A DNA stretch of 64,000 bases. Origin: Oreohelix idahoensis (Eukaryota; Mollusca; Gastropoda; Stylommatophora; Oreohelicidae). How positions within the stretch are numbered: position 1 is the stretch's first letter; every line of letters begins with the position of its first letter. Under the pieces are notes generated by a model that was given only the letters and a program-made list of their open reading frames with translations, was not told where the DNA came from and did no database searches. The stretch covers positions 356,954 through 420,953 of the forward strand of contig JAMPIV010000590.1 in assembly GCA_024509875.1 (NCBI GenBank), given 5' to 3'. The translations under genes and the position numbers were made by a program. This document shows, one piece after another, positions 31,263-41,618 of the stretch.

Positions 31263-31879
31263 TCTTTTCCAAGCTATGAGTAAGAAATGACCCCTATTTT
31301 ATGTCACCAGACCTTCTTGCGGTTCGTGAAGACCTCTTAGTTCTACATTAATATAGCATTATGTCATACGACACTACTATAATACCCTATAATGACGCAA
31401 GAAATTCACGGACCATTATCATTTGTGTCTTAAGATTAAACTGACTTCATGTTGTTAGTGCCTATGAAAACAATATTGAGCACCGAGATTAAACAGTCAA
31501 AACTGAAATGACATCTGAAGTATTTTTTTCACGCAATATTATTGTGTAGTCTATTGTATGGCACGGTGATAATTATAGTCTAGCTCCCTGATGTTTTGTT
31601 TCAAATGTATCAGTGGTTCTCAACCGGGAGTATGCGTACGCTTGGTGGTGGTGGTGGTTGGGGGGAGGATATCTAACCGAGATCCTGAAGCACTTCTACG
31701 TAGTAATCCTGTAAACATGCAACCTTCATGAATGCTGGCCAATGCTTCAAGGATTGAGAAGCCACACCAGAGTGGCCCAGCATCACGAGTTTCAATCATG
31801 CTGAGAGCGTAGCATAGCACACTACGCTTGAAGGATCCATTGAGCACCAGCCTTAACCCCGGCTTTTACCTTGTTGGCT

Positions 31880-32288
31880 GCGTGCATGAGAATCTCCCAA
31901 TGAAAAGATGACAGGCAATAAGAGCTGGGAGTTGGTCCTAAGCAGGACGTGACGATTCCTTGGTAAATCCCAGACCCTGAGCACAACATCTTAGCCCTGC
32001 ATTTTTCTAGAGTCCCCAAGGTAGGCAGATAATGTACATTATGCCACATTCCTACCTCCTTCTAGCTTAAAAGCAGATGTGAGGAACCGTTTAATGCAGG
32101 TCAAGCCAGGATAGAATACCCGGGAAAGAAACTGAAGCTCAGGACACAAACTCAACAGGTTTAAGAGTGGCAGAAAAGTCATAAGAAAAGCTTAGATCTA
32201 CGATACAGATAATGTCAATGAATCTCCTACCTGTCATTGAATGCGTCAGAGAGAGACGAGCTGAGCAACCTTTGTTAAACAACAACAC
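31880..32288 (+). repeat. dispersed repeat with (AAC)n tail, copy 4
   Basis: TCCTAAGCAGGACGTGACGA and CCTTGGTAAATCCCAGA correspond to 29150-29180; the copy is more diverged (TCAAGCCAGGATAGA in place of CCAAGCTGGAGAAA) and ends TTAAACAACAACAC. Confidence 0.65.
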
Positions 32289-32339
32289 ACATGCAGAAAG
32301 TGGAACACCGTACTTTTCTTAGGTTTTATCACTACGATA

Positions 32340-32540
32340 ATCTTAGAGGGAGCGTCCGACGCACCAGTCTACCCAGCTGTAAATGGGCACGTGACTGCTC
32401 TTAAGTCACGGAAGGGAAAGACAGTAAGAAAGGGAACTCGCCACCTCATAAAAAAGCTGGACTCAGTATGGTGAAGTCTCTAACACTTCACTCTCCAACG
32501 TCACTATCTGCTATGAATATACCTCTAGCTTTAATTTTAG
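32340..32540 (+). repeat. tRNA-derived SINE (family B), copy 3
   Basis: CTACCCAGCTGTAAATGGGC, GGAAGGGAAAGACAGTAAGA and CACCTCATA match the copy at 16056; the tRNA-like head is mostly missing. Confidence 0.6.
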
Positions 32541-32607
32541 AGTTTAATCGAGGACCTGGTCGAACCTCCAATTTGTACCAAAGCCAAAAAAAGGGTTGAG
32601 AACCACA

Positions 32608-33200
32608 GACAAATTTGGAAGCTCTTATAGGTAATTGTCATGTCTGTGGCATATCCGTCTCTCTATTGTGATAATGCAGGGCGTTTCAATCGTTGTCAAT
32701 AGCAAGAGAATATATTATTAATTCTTACAATGCATTGATTGTGATTTTACAAGAAGACAATATCATTGTTTCAGCAAGACGCAGACTGTAAACACACAAT
32801 AAGAACATATATTGTTATTTTTCTACAAGACGTTGAATGTGAATTGAAATGTGTGTACTATTTTGGTACAAGGATATTAACATTGATAATACGAGAAAAG
32901 AAATATTATATTATAATATACTAACTCATTATACCCGGCTTTGCCCGGATTTTTGAAAAGCCGAAATGACTACAACAGATGAAAAATGACTTTTATCACA
33001 GTGACAAGTTGTGTGATTTAAAGAAAATTTTTTTCAATAATAACAATACAGCAAAGACAATTTTGAAATAATTTCTTGGGCACAACTTAGATTCAGAAAA
33101 AAAAAAAAAAAAAACATTCTGAGTATGAGTGCGACATGGAATTTAAGTAGTAGGTCTATTCTATGGTAATAGATTTTTAATGATTCCTGATCCAAATATA
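32608..33200. other. no recognised feature
   Basis: AT-rich sequence with an A-run at 33097-33114. The palindromic CCCGGCTTTGCCCGG at about 32934 is noted but not assigned. Confidence 0.4.
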
Positions 33201-33854
33201 CTACTCATCAAAAGTCAAGTGTCGTAAAGTGTAAACACACTTCTTTGTTAATCACCCAGCCAATCAACGAGCACCGTTCACCAGTCTCTGAGACAGAATA
33301 AAATTAAACTTAAGCCCTGTTTTTTTTTTCGGATGTGGGTCGCGGCCATCTTGTTCACGCAATATGGCGGAGAAAACAGAATAAAATTAGGCTGTACGAG
33401 GCATGGGACCAAACTGCAGACAACCAATCAGCTTGCCCCGCCAGGAACCAACCAAACGCTTTCACCTGCCTATATAATCGGGCGAAATTTTAGGCTAAAA
33501 CACGCAACACCTACACGAAGCCAGATACCGACCGACTGAAGAGGAGAAGTTATCAACCTTGATTTATTGCTTACCTGAGTGCATTGACCTGCAGCCTGCT
33601 TCATTAAGTCGAGTCAAAACCTGGCCTGTTTAAATCTTGGAAGGTAAATATAATTTACTATTTGTAGGCAAATAGGCCTACAGCAGATATATAATGTTTG
33701 TATTGGTTGTGTGTCATTTATACTACCTACACCTGTATATATTTTATATATTTTGGTTCAATATGAACGTATCAGGTTACTGATTGTATCTTGGGGAAAT
33801 TAGGATAATGATTGTATTTCCTGATATGATTGATGAAGACGAAGACTAATAGGA

Positions 33855-34205
33855 CTCATACTTCAACCTATTGTCTCCTATAACTTCAATCTATTATCTC
33901 AGACCAACTGAAATATAACGAAAACAGTCCTTGTTAGGACTCAACCTATTGTCTCCTATAACTTCAATCTATTATCTCAGACCAACTGCAATATAACCAA
34001 AACAGTCCTTGTTAGGACTCAATCTATTGACTCCTATAACTCAATCTATTGTCTCCTATAACTTCAGTCTATTATCTCAAATAAAACCAACTGCAATATA
34101 ACCACAACAGTCCTTGTTAGGACTCAATCTATTGTCTCATCTAACTCCAATCTATTGTCCCATATAACTCCAACCTGATATATCACCAAACAGTCCTCGT
34201 CGCAT
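33855..34205 (+). repeat. tandem repeats of about 80-100 bp inside the LTR
   Basis: Units contain ACTCAACCTATTGTCTCCTA, ACTTCAATCTATTATCTCAG and AACAGTCCTTGTTAGG. About four degenerate copies are present. Confidence 0.8.
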
Positions 34206-34317
34206 ATACTCCTATCATCAGAAAACAACAATATTGTTAGGATATATGGTACCATCACTTGTCAGAGAGGGCCTGGTATATTATAGGGGGAAGGACATTG
34301 TTGTATCACACCTAGGT

Positions 34318-34425
34318 GTACATATTATTGGATGTATTCATGTATTGAATTTATATTATTGGATGTATTCATGTATTGAATTTATATTATTGGATGTATC
34401 CATGTATTAATTTATCAGAAAGAAT
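34318..34425 (+). repeat. 31-bp tandem repeat, three copies
   Basis: The unit is TATTATTGGATGTATTCATG followed by TATTGAATTTA. The last copy is diverged. Confidence 0.85.
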
Positions 34426-34991
34426 GTTTTGCAAGTAGAATCCTGTCTTGTCTCGCTATTGCTATCTCATACTGAGCCATGTTGTCATTCATCCTACATG
34501 CAGACACCTGAGACACGCTCATTTCACCCACACTAGAAATAGATGGGCTTGAGGACAGAAATTAGCCCCTATTTTTCCTTGTTACAGGTTTTATTCGTGT
34601 CATCAAACCTGAGGTCGTATGTCCAGTCAATCCAGCTGCCTGGAACTTCACAGGAGCACAGAGATTGTACCTGAGATACATCTTTAGTCCCCCTCAGTCT
34701 TGGGTGGGCTAACGAAACGATCAACAGCGGGTGTTTTGTGTCGACCAAACTAAGAAGGACAGAACTTTTGAGAGATGAGTACACATTAGTACCATTTCCG
34801 TCGGCAATTGTGAGCAAATTAACTGTCAGTGACGAAAAAGAGATTTAGCGTAGCAAGAGACAATAATAAGATCATAGCTGATAAATTATACGTAATTAAC
34901 AGCACAGCTGATACATTTACTATAATTGAGTAACAGCACACCGGATATAATTTTTTTTCTTCCCTATAATTGGAAGATTTGTAATATACAA

Positions 34992-34993
<2 letters not shown>

Positions 34994-35049
<56 letters not shown>
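34994..35049 (+). repeat. (TG)n(TA)n microsatellite
   Basis: A short TG run is followed by about 40 bp of TA, inside the LTR. Confidence 0.9.
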
Positions 35050-35053
<4 letters not shown>

Positions 35054-35424
35054 AAATCATTTGTAAACTTACAAATCCATTACATTCCATTTTTCAACAT
35101 TCACCCTTCAGCACAAGAGTAGATAGTGTTCATACTAAATAAATAATAAGGAAATTGTATTTGAAAGACTTGTCAATTTTATGATTGTTAAGTAAAATCT
35201 GTTTCCTTGTTTTAATATCACAGTTAGTTACACAGCGGAGGTGGCAATTTATGTCGGTCTCCTCTCTACTAATTTTTCGAGATCAGATCATTCACAGCCG
35301 TAACTAATTTGTGATACCACTAGTTCTCTCAGACACTGGGACTTCACCATTTTCTGCAGAAATTCAATTTCTGTAATTGTCAGTACTATACTGATCCAAG
35401 AGCCAATAAAAACCTCACGCCACA

Positions 35425-35446
35425 CTGGGGGCTCGTTCCTGGGATA
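35425..35446 (+). promoter_or_regulatory. putative primer binding site
   Basis: C then TGGGGGCTCGTTCCTGGGAT directly follows the LTR. The minus-strand element near 63195 has TGGGGTCTTGTCCAGGGAT at the equivalent place, so the two share a priming site type. Confidence 0.6.
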
Positions 35447-35715
35447 TTTCTATATACCTTGAGCCATACCTAGTCTATTCATCTATCTACTAACTCTATC
35501 TTGTGCCACCCATAGATAACAAAAGAAACAAATTTTTGAAAAAAATTCTTTAATAGGATTTTTTTTATTGTTTTCTTAGGAGGAGTATCATTTAGTACTC
35601 AGTAAATAGTTGATGCTCACAAAGTTGCACGGAAATTATTTGTTCATTTAAATTAATTAAGTTTAATTATAATATTTGGATATAGTAAATTTACATACCC
35701 TATCTAAGTAACGCC

Positions 35716-36405
35716 ATGGCTGATCTAGTGAAGTTCAGAACTGCGATCATGCAGATGGGTAAGGAATTAAATATGACAGGTGATACTCTCACTCAGTATG
35801 TCACAACAGAAGTGGACAAACACATGGATAGAGAGGACAGAAAATTGCAAGTAGAAGCTGAAAGAGAAGCCAAAAGACTGGAAGCTGAGAGAGAAAGCAA
35901 AAGACTGGAAGCTGCGAGAGAAGACAAAAGACTGGAAGCTGAGAGAGAAACCAAAAGATTAGAAATTGAAGCCAAGAAATGGGAGGCTGAAAATGAGGCA
36001 AAGAAAATTGAAGCTGAGGAAAGGAAATTACAAGCAGAGAGAGACCATCAGTTGAGATTAAAAGAGCTTGAAATTCAGGCAAATACTGGCAATAATGGTG
36101 GTAGCTCACCTCACTCTGAGAATAGCTCCATCCAGAGCACCTCAAGTGGAGCCATGAATTTTCATCTGGACCCATTTGTTGAGAAAGAAGACGCCATTGA
36201 GTCATACCTGGATAGATACGAAAGACTTGCCACTACCTATGGCTTAGTGAAAGAAAAGTGGAGTCTTAAACTATCTCAGGGATTGAGAAGTGTGGCCTAC
36301 GATGTATATTTGAAGCTCTCAAGAGATGACCAGGAAGATTATGAAGTCCTGAAGCAGGCACTGTTTGTGAGATATGAAAAAAACTCAGAATCATATAGAA
36401 AGAAA
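35716..36405 (+). pseudogene. gag: gag fragment of the deleted Gmr1-like element
   Basis: The frame starts MADLVKFRTAIMQMGKELNM, close to MAELAKFRSAAVLTAKEMGM of the minus-strand element. A coiled coil made of ERE-K/S-KRLEAE repeats follows, then a capsid-like domain (FHLDPFVEKEDAIESYLDRY, WSLKLSQGLRSVAYDVYLKL). Coding ends at ESYRKKF near 36405, where LTR sequence begins; the open frame continues by chance to 36522 through LTR and SINE. No protease or pol is left, so this copy is non-autonomous. Confidence 0.88.
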
Positions 36406-36998
36406 TTCCTTGTTTTAATATCACAGTTAGTTACACAGCTTAGGAGCCGCGCTAGCGTAGTGGTTACAACACCGCTCTGGCGACCGGGTGATTCAGGATC
36501 AAACCCGGGCGACGGCATTTGAGGATTTTTCGTCGACCGGGAATTGGACTGGATTAACTCGAGACCTGGCGAGAACATTTGAAGGAGTGTCGTCGACCAG
36601 GAATTGGCGGCTCCTGAGCTGACCCAGCTGCAATGGGTACCTCCGAAATCGGAGAGTATTTGCCTGAATGGCGAGGGACACCTGTCTCTGTACAAGAAAA
36701 AACGGATACTCACGTAAAATCAATGTCAGGTTAGACATAGTAATAACCTGAGATTTCGCCTCGAGTATTAGCGGGCGTACGCAAAAAAAAAAAAAAAAAA
36801 GTTACACAGCGGAGGTGGCAATTTATGTCGGTCTCCTCTCTACTAATTTTTCGAGATCAGATCATTCACAGCCGTAACTAATTTGTGGTACCAGTAGTTC
36901 TCTCAGACACTAGGACTTCACCATTTTCTGCAGAAATTCTATTTCTGTAATTTTCAGTACTATACTGATCCAAGAGCCAATAAAAACCTCACGCCACA
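36406..36998 (+). repeat. 3' LTR remnant carrying a SINE
   Basis: 36406-36439 and 36811-36998 together equal the last 222 bp of the 5' LTR (35203-35424). The junction with gag is at TTCC, shared by both sequences. Confidence 0.9.
36440..36800 (+). repeat. tRNA-derived SINE with poly-A tail, target duplication GTTACACAGC
   Basis: The head is GGAGCCGCGCTAGCGTAGTG (A box) and GGATCAAACCCGGG (B-box-like). The body includes two copies of a CATTTGA-GGA-TT/GT-TCGTCGAC module, and the tail is A18. GTTACACAGC flanks it at 36430-36439 and 36801-36810. A second copy is at 52385-52727. Confidence 0.92.
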
Positions 36999-37206
36999 TC
37001 AAGGGCCACTTAGAAAAACCTTGGTTGAAACCATAAAACAAATCTGATATAAACGTAATTGGTATCAGTCAAAACGGCATTTATTGAATACCAAATTGAC
37101 ATGTCACGTAAAGAAATGGAAACACACATTCAAACGCAATGAAGCTGTGAAATGTGTCACCCACCTTTTCAAAAGTCACACAATAGATATTGGACAAATA
37201 GACATT

Positions 37207-38237
37207 TCAAAATCGGGTATGACCACCGTTTGCAGCAAGGCATTCAAGACAGCGTAGACGCATCGAGTCCACAAGGGTCCGAAGAGTATCCTGAGTATCC
37301 TGCTTTCCGAAGATATCCTGCAGAAATGCAGTCAGCTGTGCAACATCCATTGGCAGGGGGTGATTTGTTGACAATCTTCGACCAAGGACATCCCAGAGGT
37401 GCTCAATCGGAGAAAGGTTAGGTGCATGAGCTGGCCACGCTATCCTGATGATCCCATGTTGCTGAATAAACTCATTCACCACACGAGCTCGATGGGGTCG
37501 AGCGTTATCATCTTGGAGGATGGCATTACCACCTATGGCCTCCAGAGCAGGCTGAACAATTGGTCTCAAGATTTCGTTCTGTTATCTTGGGCCGGTCAAG
37601 TTGCCTTGGATGATGTAGAGTGGGGTCCAGCCGTGTCTGTAGAAGCCTCCTCAGACAATGACAGATCCCCTACCATAACGATCCACCTCTCGAATTGTGT
37701 CATCAGTAAATCGCTCTCCTGGTCGTCTCCAAACTCGAATCCTGCCATCATTGAATGACACAGTGAAGCGAGATTCATCAGTGAAGAGAACTTGACTCCA
37801 TTGTTGCCTTGTCCATCGGAGTGCTCGCGACACCAAGCAACACGGGCACTGCGATGAGCAGGAGTAAGAGGGATTCTGACTGCAGGACGTCGAGCAGCCA
37901 GTCCAAATTCATGTAAACGTCTGCAAATGGTGCTTTGACTGACACTAACGTTTACAGTTTGTCTCAGCTGACATCTTAGAGTGGAACAAGTCACTGTTCG
38001 ATGGCTCAGGGCTGACAACAAGAGGTACCGGTCATCATGTCTATTGGTGCATCTAGGGCGACCTGGCCGGTGGCGATACTCCACACTTCCTGTGGCCTGA
38101 AATCTCTCCAAAATTCTTTGGATAGTAGTGTGTGACACTGCAAGCCGTCTAGCAACCTCACGGACAGATAAACCACTTTCAACCCACGCTATAGCCCTCA
38201 TTCTTTGTAACGTGTCAAGACTTCTTCTCGGTGGCAT
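37207..38237 (-). pseudogene. Tc1-like transposase, frame-shifted
   Basis: On the minus strand the frame starts at ATG 38237 (MPPRRSLDTLQRMRAIAWVE). An N-terminal paired-type helix-turn-helix (SGLSVREVARRLAVSHTTIQ), a GRPR hook (RPGRPRCTNR) and a second helix-turn-helix follow. The frame shifts near 37830 into the frame containing VLFTDESRF (first Asp), then, after a second shift before 37569, ILQDDNARPHRARVV (second Asp) and LSPIEHLWDVLGRR (Glu). Between the second Asp and the Glu lie 34 residues: DD34E, as in Tc1. It ends at the stop at 37207. At least two shifts make it inactive as written. The LTR insertion does not touch the gene; it splits the left inverted repeat. Confidence 0.92.
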
Positions 38238-38600
38238 GGTTTTTGCAAGTGATGAAACTACCCTAAGTCTGCTGATTTTAAAACAAATTAAGAGTGAACT
38301 CTGTTCACGAAAAGTCGCCATTGCACTTGGAATGTCAATCAGCACGAATACTTCACCTGTTTGGTTGTACGGAAGTTTGAAAAAACAGATTAAAAATGGG
38401 AATTTATGGTCAGCAAACCAAATTGCACGTGATCACTATGGTTGTTGGTGAGTTGTTTTTATGCTTCACGTGTATAGAGGACTGTCAGAGGAAGATACTG
38501 CACCCATCTTTACTAAAAACTTCCTTCATTTAATCATTCTATGCGCTTATATAAAAGTGTATTGAAAATAATAGGGTGGCCCTTGACTTTTGACGAGTAG

Positions 38601-39420
38601 TATAGATGCACTACTCTTAGAATTCATGATGTCTATTTCAAAGCAATAAGGGTACACATTGTGTTTATTTTGCGAGTGGAAAGGGATGAGGGGAGATATC
38701 AGATATAAGTAATGAAATAAGTAAGAAGCAAGAAAATATTTTACATGAAAAACAGGTATGTAGTAAGTGAGGTATTCGAGGGATAAGAAAGTGTAAATTG
38801 ATATTAATGAGAGGTAAGTAGGTGATACTTCTTTAGTCGTTTCTCTTCTACCTTGGGATGAAGAAGTTTAGCAGAGAGAGCGTCATACTATCCTGTCGGC
38901 TGTCTTTCTCATGGCCTGGTGTCGTGAAGTGACGTCTGTATCACAACACGAATTCTGCATAACTCTGACAACCCCGCGCACCATACATTGTAAGAACTGC
39001 AAGATACACAGACCAATCAGAATGCTCCGTTATGCCGTGTTTACTATAAAATGCATTTAGGAATGAAAAAGGTTGTTTACTTGAAATAGAATAATATAGG
39101 GCGTATTTTAAACTTTAGATGAATAAAATCGCTCCAGGAATAACTTAGAACAATAAAATCTTAGTTTTCCTGATTTGCACAATAGGCAAAATGTACCAAT
39201 ATTTTCTGAACACAAAACACATTCGTTGGGGAACCACATCGGACTCTCGAGGTCACCCTATATATAGTGCGTGTCTAACAAAATCAGGTCAGTCGCAATA
39301 TTTGAACGCGACAGCGAGCGGGAAAAGAAAGCAAGTGTTAGTGGAAGAGATTTGCCTTCTGTACTTGAAAGCAGACCTTAAACGACCATTAACAGCTCGT
39401 CTGTGTGTGTGCCTGAGGGT
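38601..39420. other. no recognised feature
   Basis: AT-rich sequence; the open frame that runs into the TA repeat at 39191-39502 is not convincing. Confidence 0.4.
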
Positions 39421-39422
39421 AA

Positions 39423-39423
<1 letters not shown>

Positions 39424-39501
<78 letters not shown>
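39424..39501 (+). repeat. (TA)n microsatellite
   Basis: This is an almost pure TA run of about 75 bp. Confidence 0.95.
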
Positions 39502-39505
<4 letters not shown>

Positions 39506-40194
39506 TGTGTATTTCTAGTGATTAATCCACCTGTACGATAGGAAGTGTGTAGATGTGTTAGAAAATTACAGTGTTGCTGGTGAACTTACAGGCTTGTGTG
39601 TAATTCTGGAGGGAAAGCCAGCCCTGGGAAATATTCAAAATAATTGAGAATGATGGCCAAAGTGTGTCTGTAAGTTTGGAAATGTATTTAAAGAAGTATT
39701 TATTAATGGAATGACACACATACCAGGAACATAAGGAAGGATGTAGAAGAAATTTATGATCACAGTGAACTGAATTGATTGTTGCTACTATATTATGTCT
39801 TGTGCATCTGCTAGCACTCTGTTTGAAACTGTCTATCATCCCCATCTGTGTCATAGAGGGATATTGATAGAAAAATACAGGGATTGCATTTAACTTCGTT
39901 TCAGGTTTTATCCTGTAAACCTAATAAATAAACAAGAGGCATCTCTTACTGAGGTTACGACGGATGCAGTGCCGGTCTATGTCAGAGGGCCAGACGTCTC
40001 GTGTATACTTGGAAGAATTTCAGCAAATATTTCTATCAAGTATCAGAGGGAGCCATCTTCAGTGACTCAGATAAGTTGCCCACAAAGACAACTGTACAGC
40101 ATATCCCTGTTCATCAAAATAAAATTAAAGTTTTATGATGACTATAGCAGTGTAGATCTTCAATCAGAACTGTGAAAGTAACAAATATTCCTTA

Positions 40195-40198
<4 letters not shown>
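39502..40198. other. no recognised feature
   Basis: I see nothing beyond scattered short open frames. Confidence 0.4.

Positions 40199-40234
<36 letters not shown>
40199..40234 (+). repeat. (GA)n microsatellite
   Basis: This GA run directly abuts the GAAC repeat end of a LINE 3' UTR. Confidence 0.95.
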
Positions 40235-40239
<5 letters not shown>

Positions 40240-40470
40240 CGAACGAACTTTATTTTCAAAGGGTTGAGAATTGGGCACGCAGGCCCGTCTGACATTCTGC
40301 CCTTCCTTTCTCTCACCTTTCATACTGAATTCATTTATTCTCATATGCATTTTACATATCAAATTCAAGGAATTCAACGTTGTAAAGTAAAATAATAATA
40401 TAGCACACTCATATTAACATTAATTACTTATAAGCATGACATAACATATGTTGAAAAGTACAAACATTAT
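40235..40470 (-). repeat. LINE 3' UTR with (GTTC)n tail, minus strand
   Basis: Reading the minus strand, it ends TTTGAAAATAAAGTTCGTTC; the plus strand shows GAACGAACGAACGAAC. It matches 47250-47520 over CAGACGGGCCTG, GGAAGGGCAGAATGTCAGAC (minus) and AACGTTGAATTCCTTGAATT (minus). Coding parts are absent. Confidence 0.8.
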
Positions 40471-40472
40471 CA

Positions 40473-41210
<738 letters not shown>

Positions 41211-41214
41211 GATA

Positions 41215-41420
41215 TCTTATCAAATTCTATAACCATCTACCCTCTCGCGACACCTGGTTCAAATCTAGTCCTCGGTCCTTCAGAGATTTTCTAATGTTGT
41301 CCTTCAAGCAGACTCTAGGTCGTCCTGGAGGTCTGGATCCCTGACTCTAAGTTTCCCATACTTGTCGTGGCAGCTGATCTTCTCCCATTCCGCAGACATG
41401 GCAACACTATCGTAGTTGGG
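41215..41420 (-). pseudogene. LINE RT C-terminal remnant
   Basis: Minus-strand translation gives CHVCGMGEDQLPRQVWET, a stop, then GSRPPGRPRVCLKDNIRKSL and DRGLDLNQVSREGRW. This is the C-terminal pattern of LINE RTs (GHV-R-----LP, GRPR--WKD). It differs from the other LINE tails here. Confidence 0.7.
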
Positions 41421-41618
41421 ACTGTTCTACTTGGGTCTGCAGGGGCGGGTTTTGAGGCCTTGCCGCATTGTCTGGTTGAGGCCCATGCCACTTCTTGTTA
41501 CTTGATAAGGAAGTGATAAGTGAGATAAATGAGAGATAAGCTAGATATGATAATAAGAAAGCGATAGCGGACACACGGGAGGTAGAGAAATGCTAAGTTA
41601 TATAAGTGATCGGTATGG

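Larger units (their letters stand above)
31611..32607 (+). mobile_element. hAT-like non-autonomous element
   Basis: The ends CAGTGGTTCTCAACC and (reverse complement) CTGTGGTTCTCAACC are inverted repeats of the hAT type CAGnGGTTCTCAAC. The flanking 8-mers do not match well, so the duplication is lost or the boundary is off. Two SINE-like repeats lie inside and there is no transposase. Confidence 0.6.
33220..35424 (+). repeat. 5' LTR, 2205 bp, of the deleted Gmr1-like element
   Basis: It begins TGTCGTAAAGTG and ends CTCACGCCACA. Its last 222 bp recur at 36406-36439 plus 36811-36998. It contains two tandem arrays (33855-34205 and 34318-34425) and a TG/TA run. Confidence 0.88.
33220..36998 (+). 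mobile_element. internally deleted Gmr1-like LTR element, target duplication TCAAG
   Basis: TCAAG flanks the element at 33215-33219 and 36999-37003, inside the Tc1 left inverted repeat. The 5' LTR (33220-35424) is complete; then come a primer site, a leader and the first two thirds of gag. At about 36406 gag is joined to the last 222 bp of the LTR, so the rest of gag, all of pol and most of the 3' LTR are gone. A SINE sits in the 3' LTR remnant. Confidence 0.9.
33201..38600 (-). mobile_element. Tc1-like transposon split by an LTR element
   Basis: The left end CTACTCATCAAAAGTCAAG (33201-33219) continues at 37004 with GGCCACTT. The right end at 38600 is its inverted copy (CTACTCGTCAAAAGTCAAGG, reverse complement). 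TA flanks both ends (33199-33200 and 38601-38602). Without the insertion the element is about 1.6 kb, the usual Tc1 size. Its transposase lies on the minus strand. Confidence 0.92.

Noticed and set aside
32926..32960. Palindrome CCCGGCTTTGCCCGG as a terminator or origin
   Set aside because: There is no associated element or gene, and such short palindromes are common in animal repeats.
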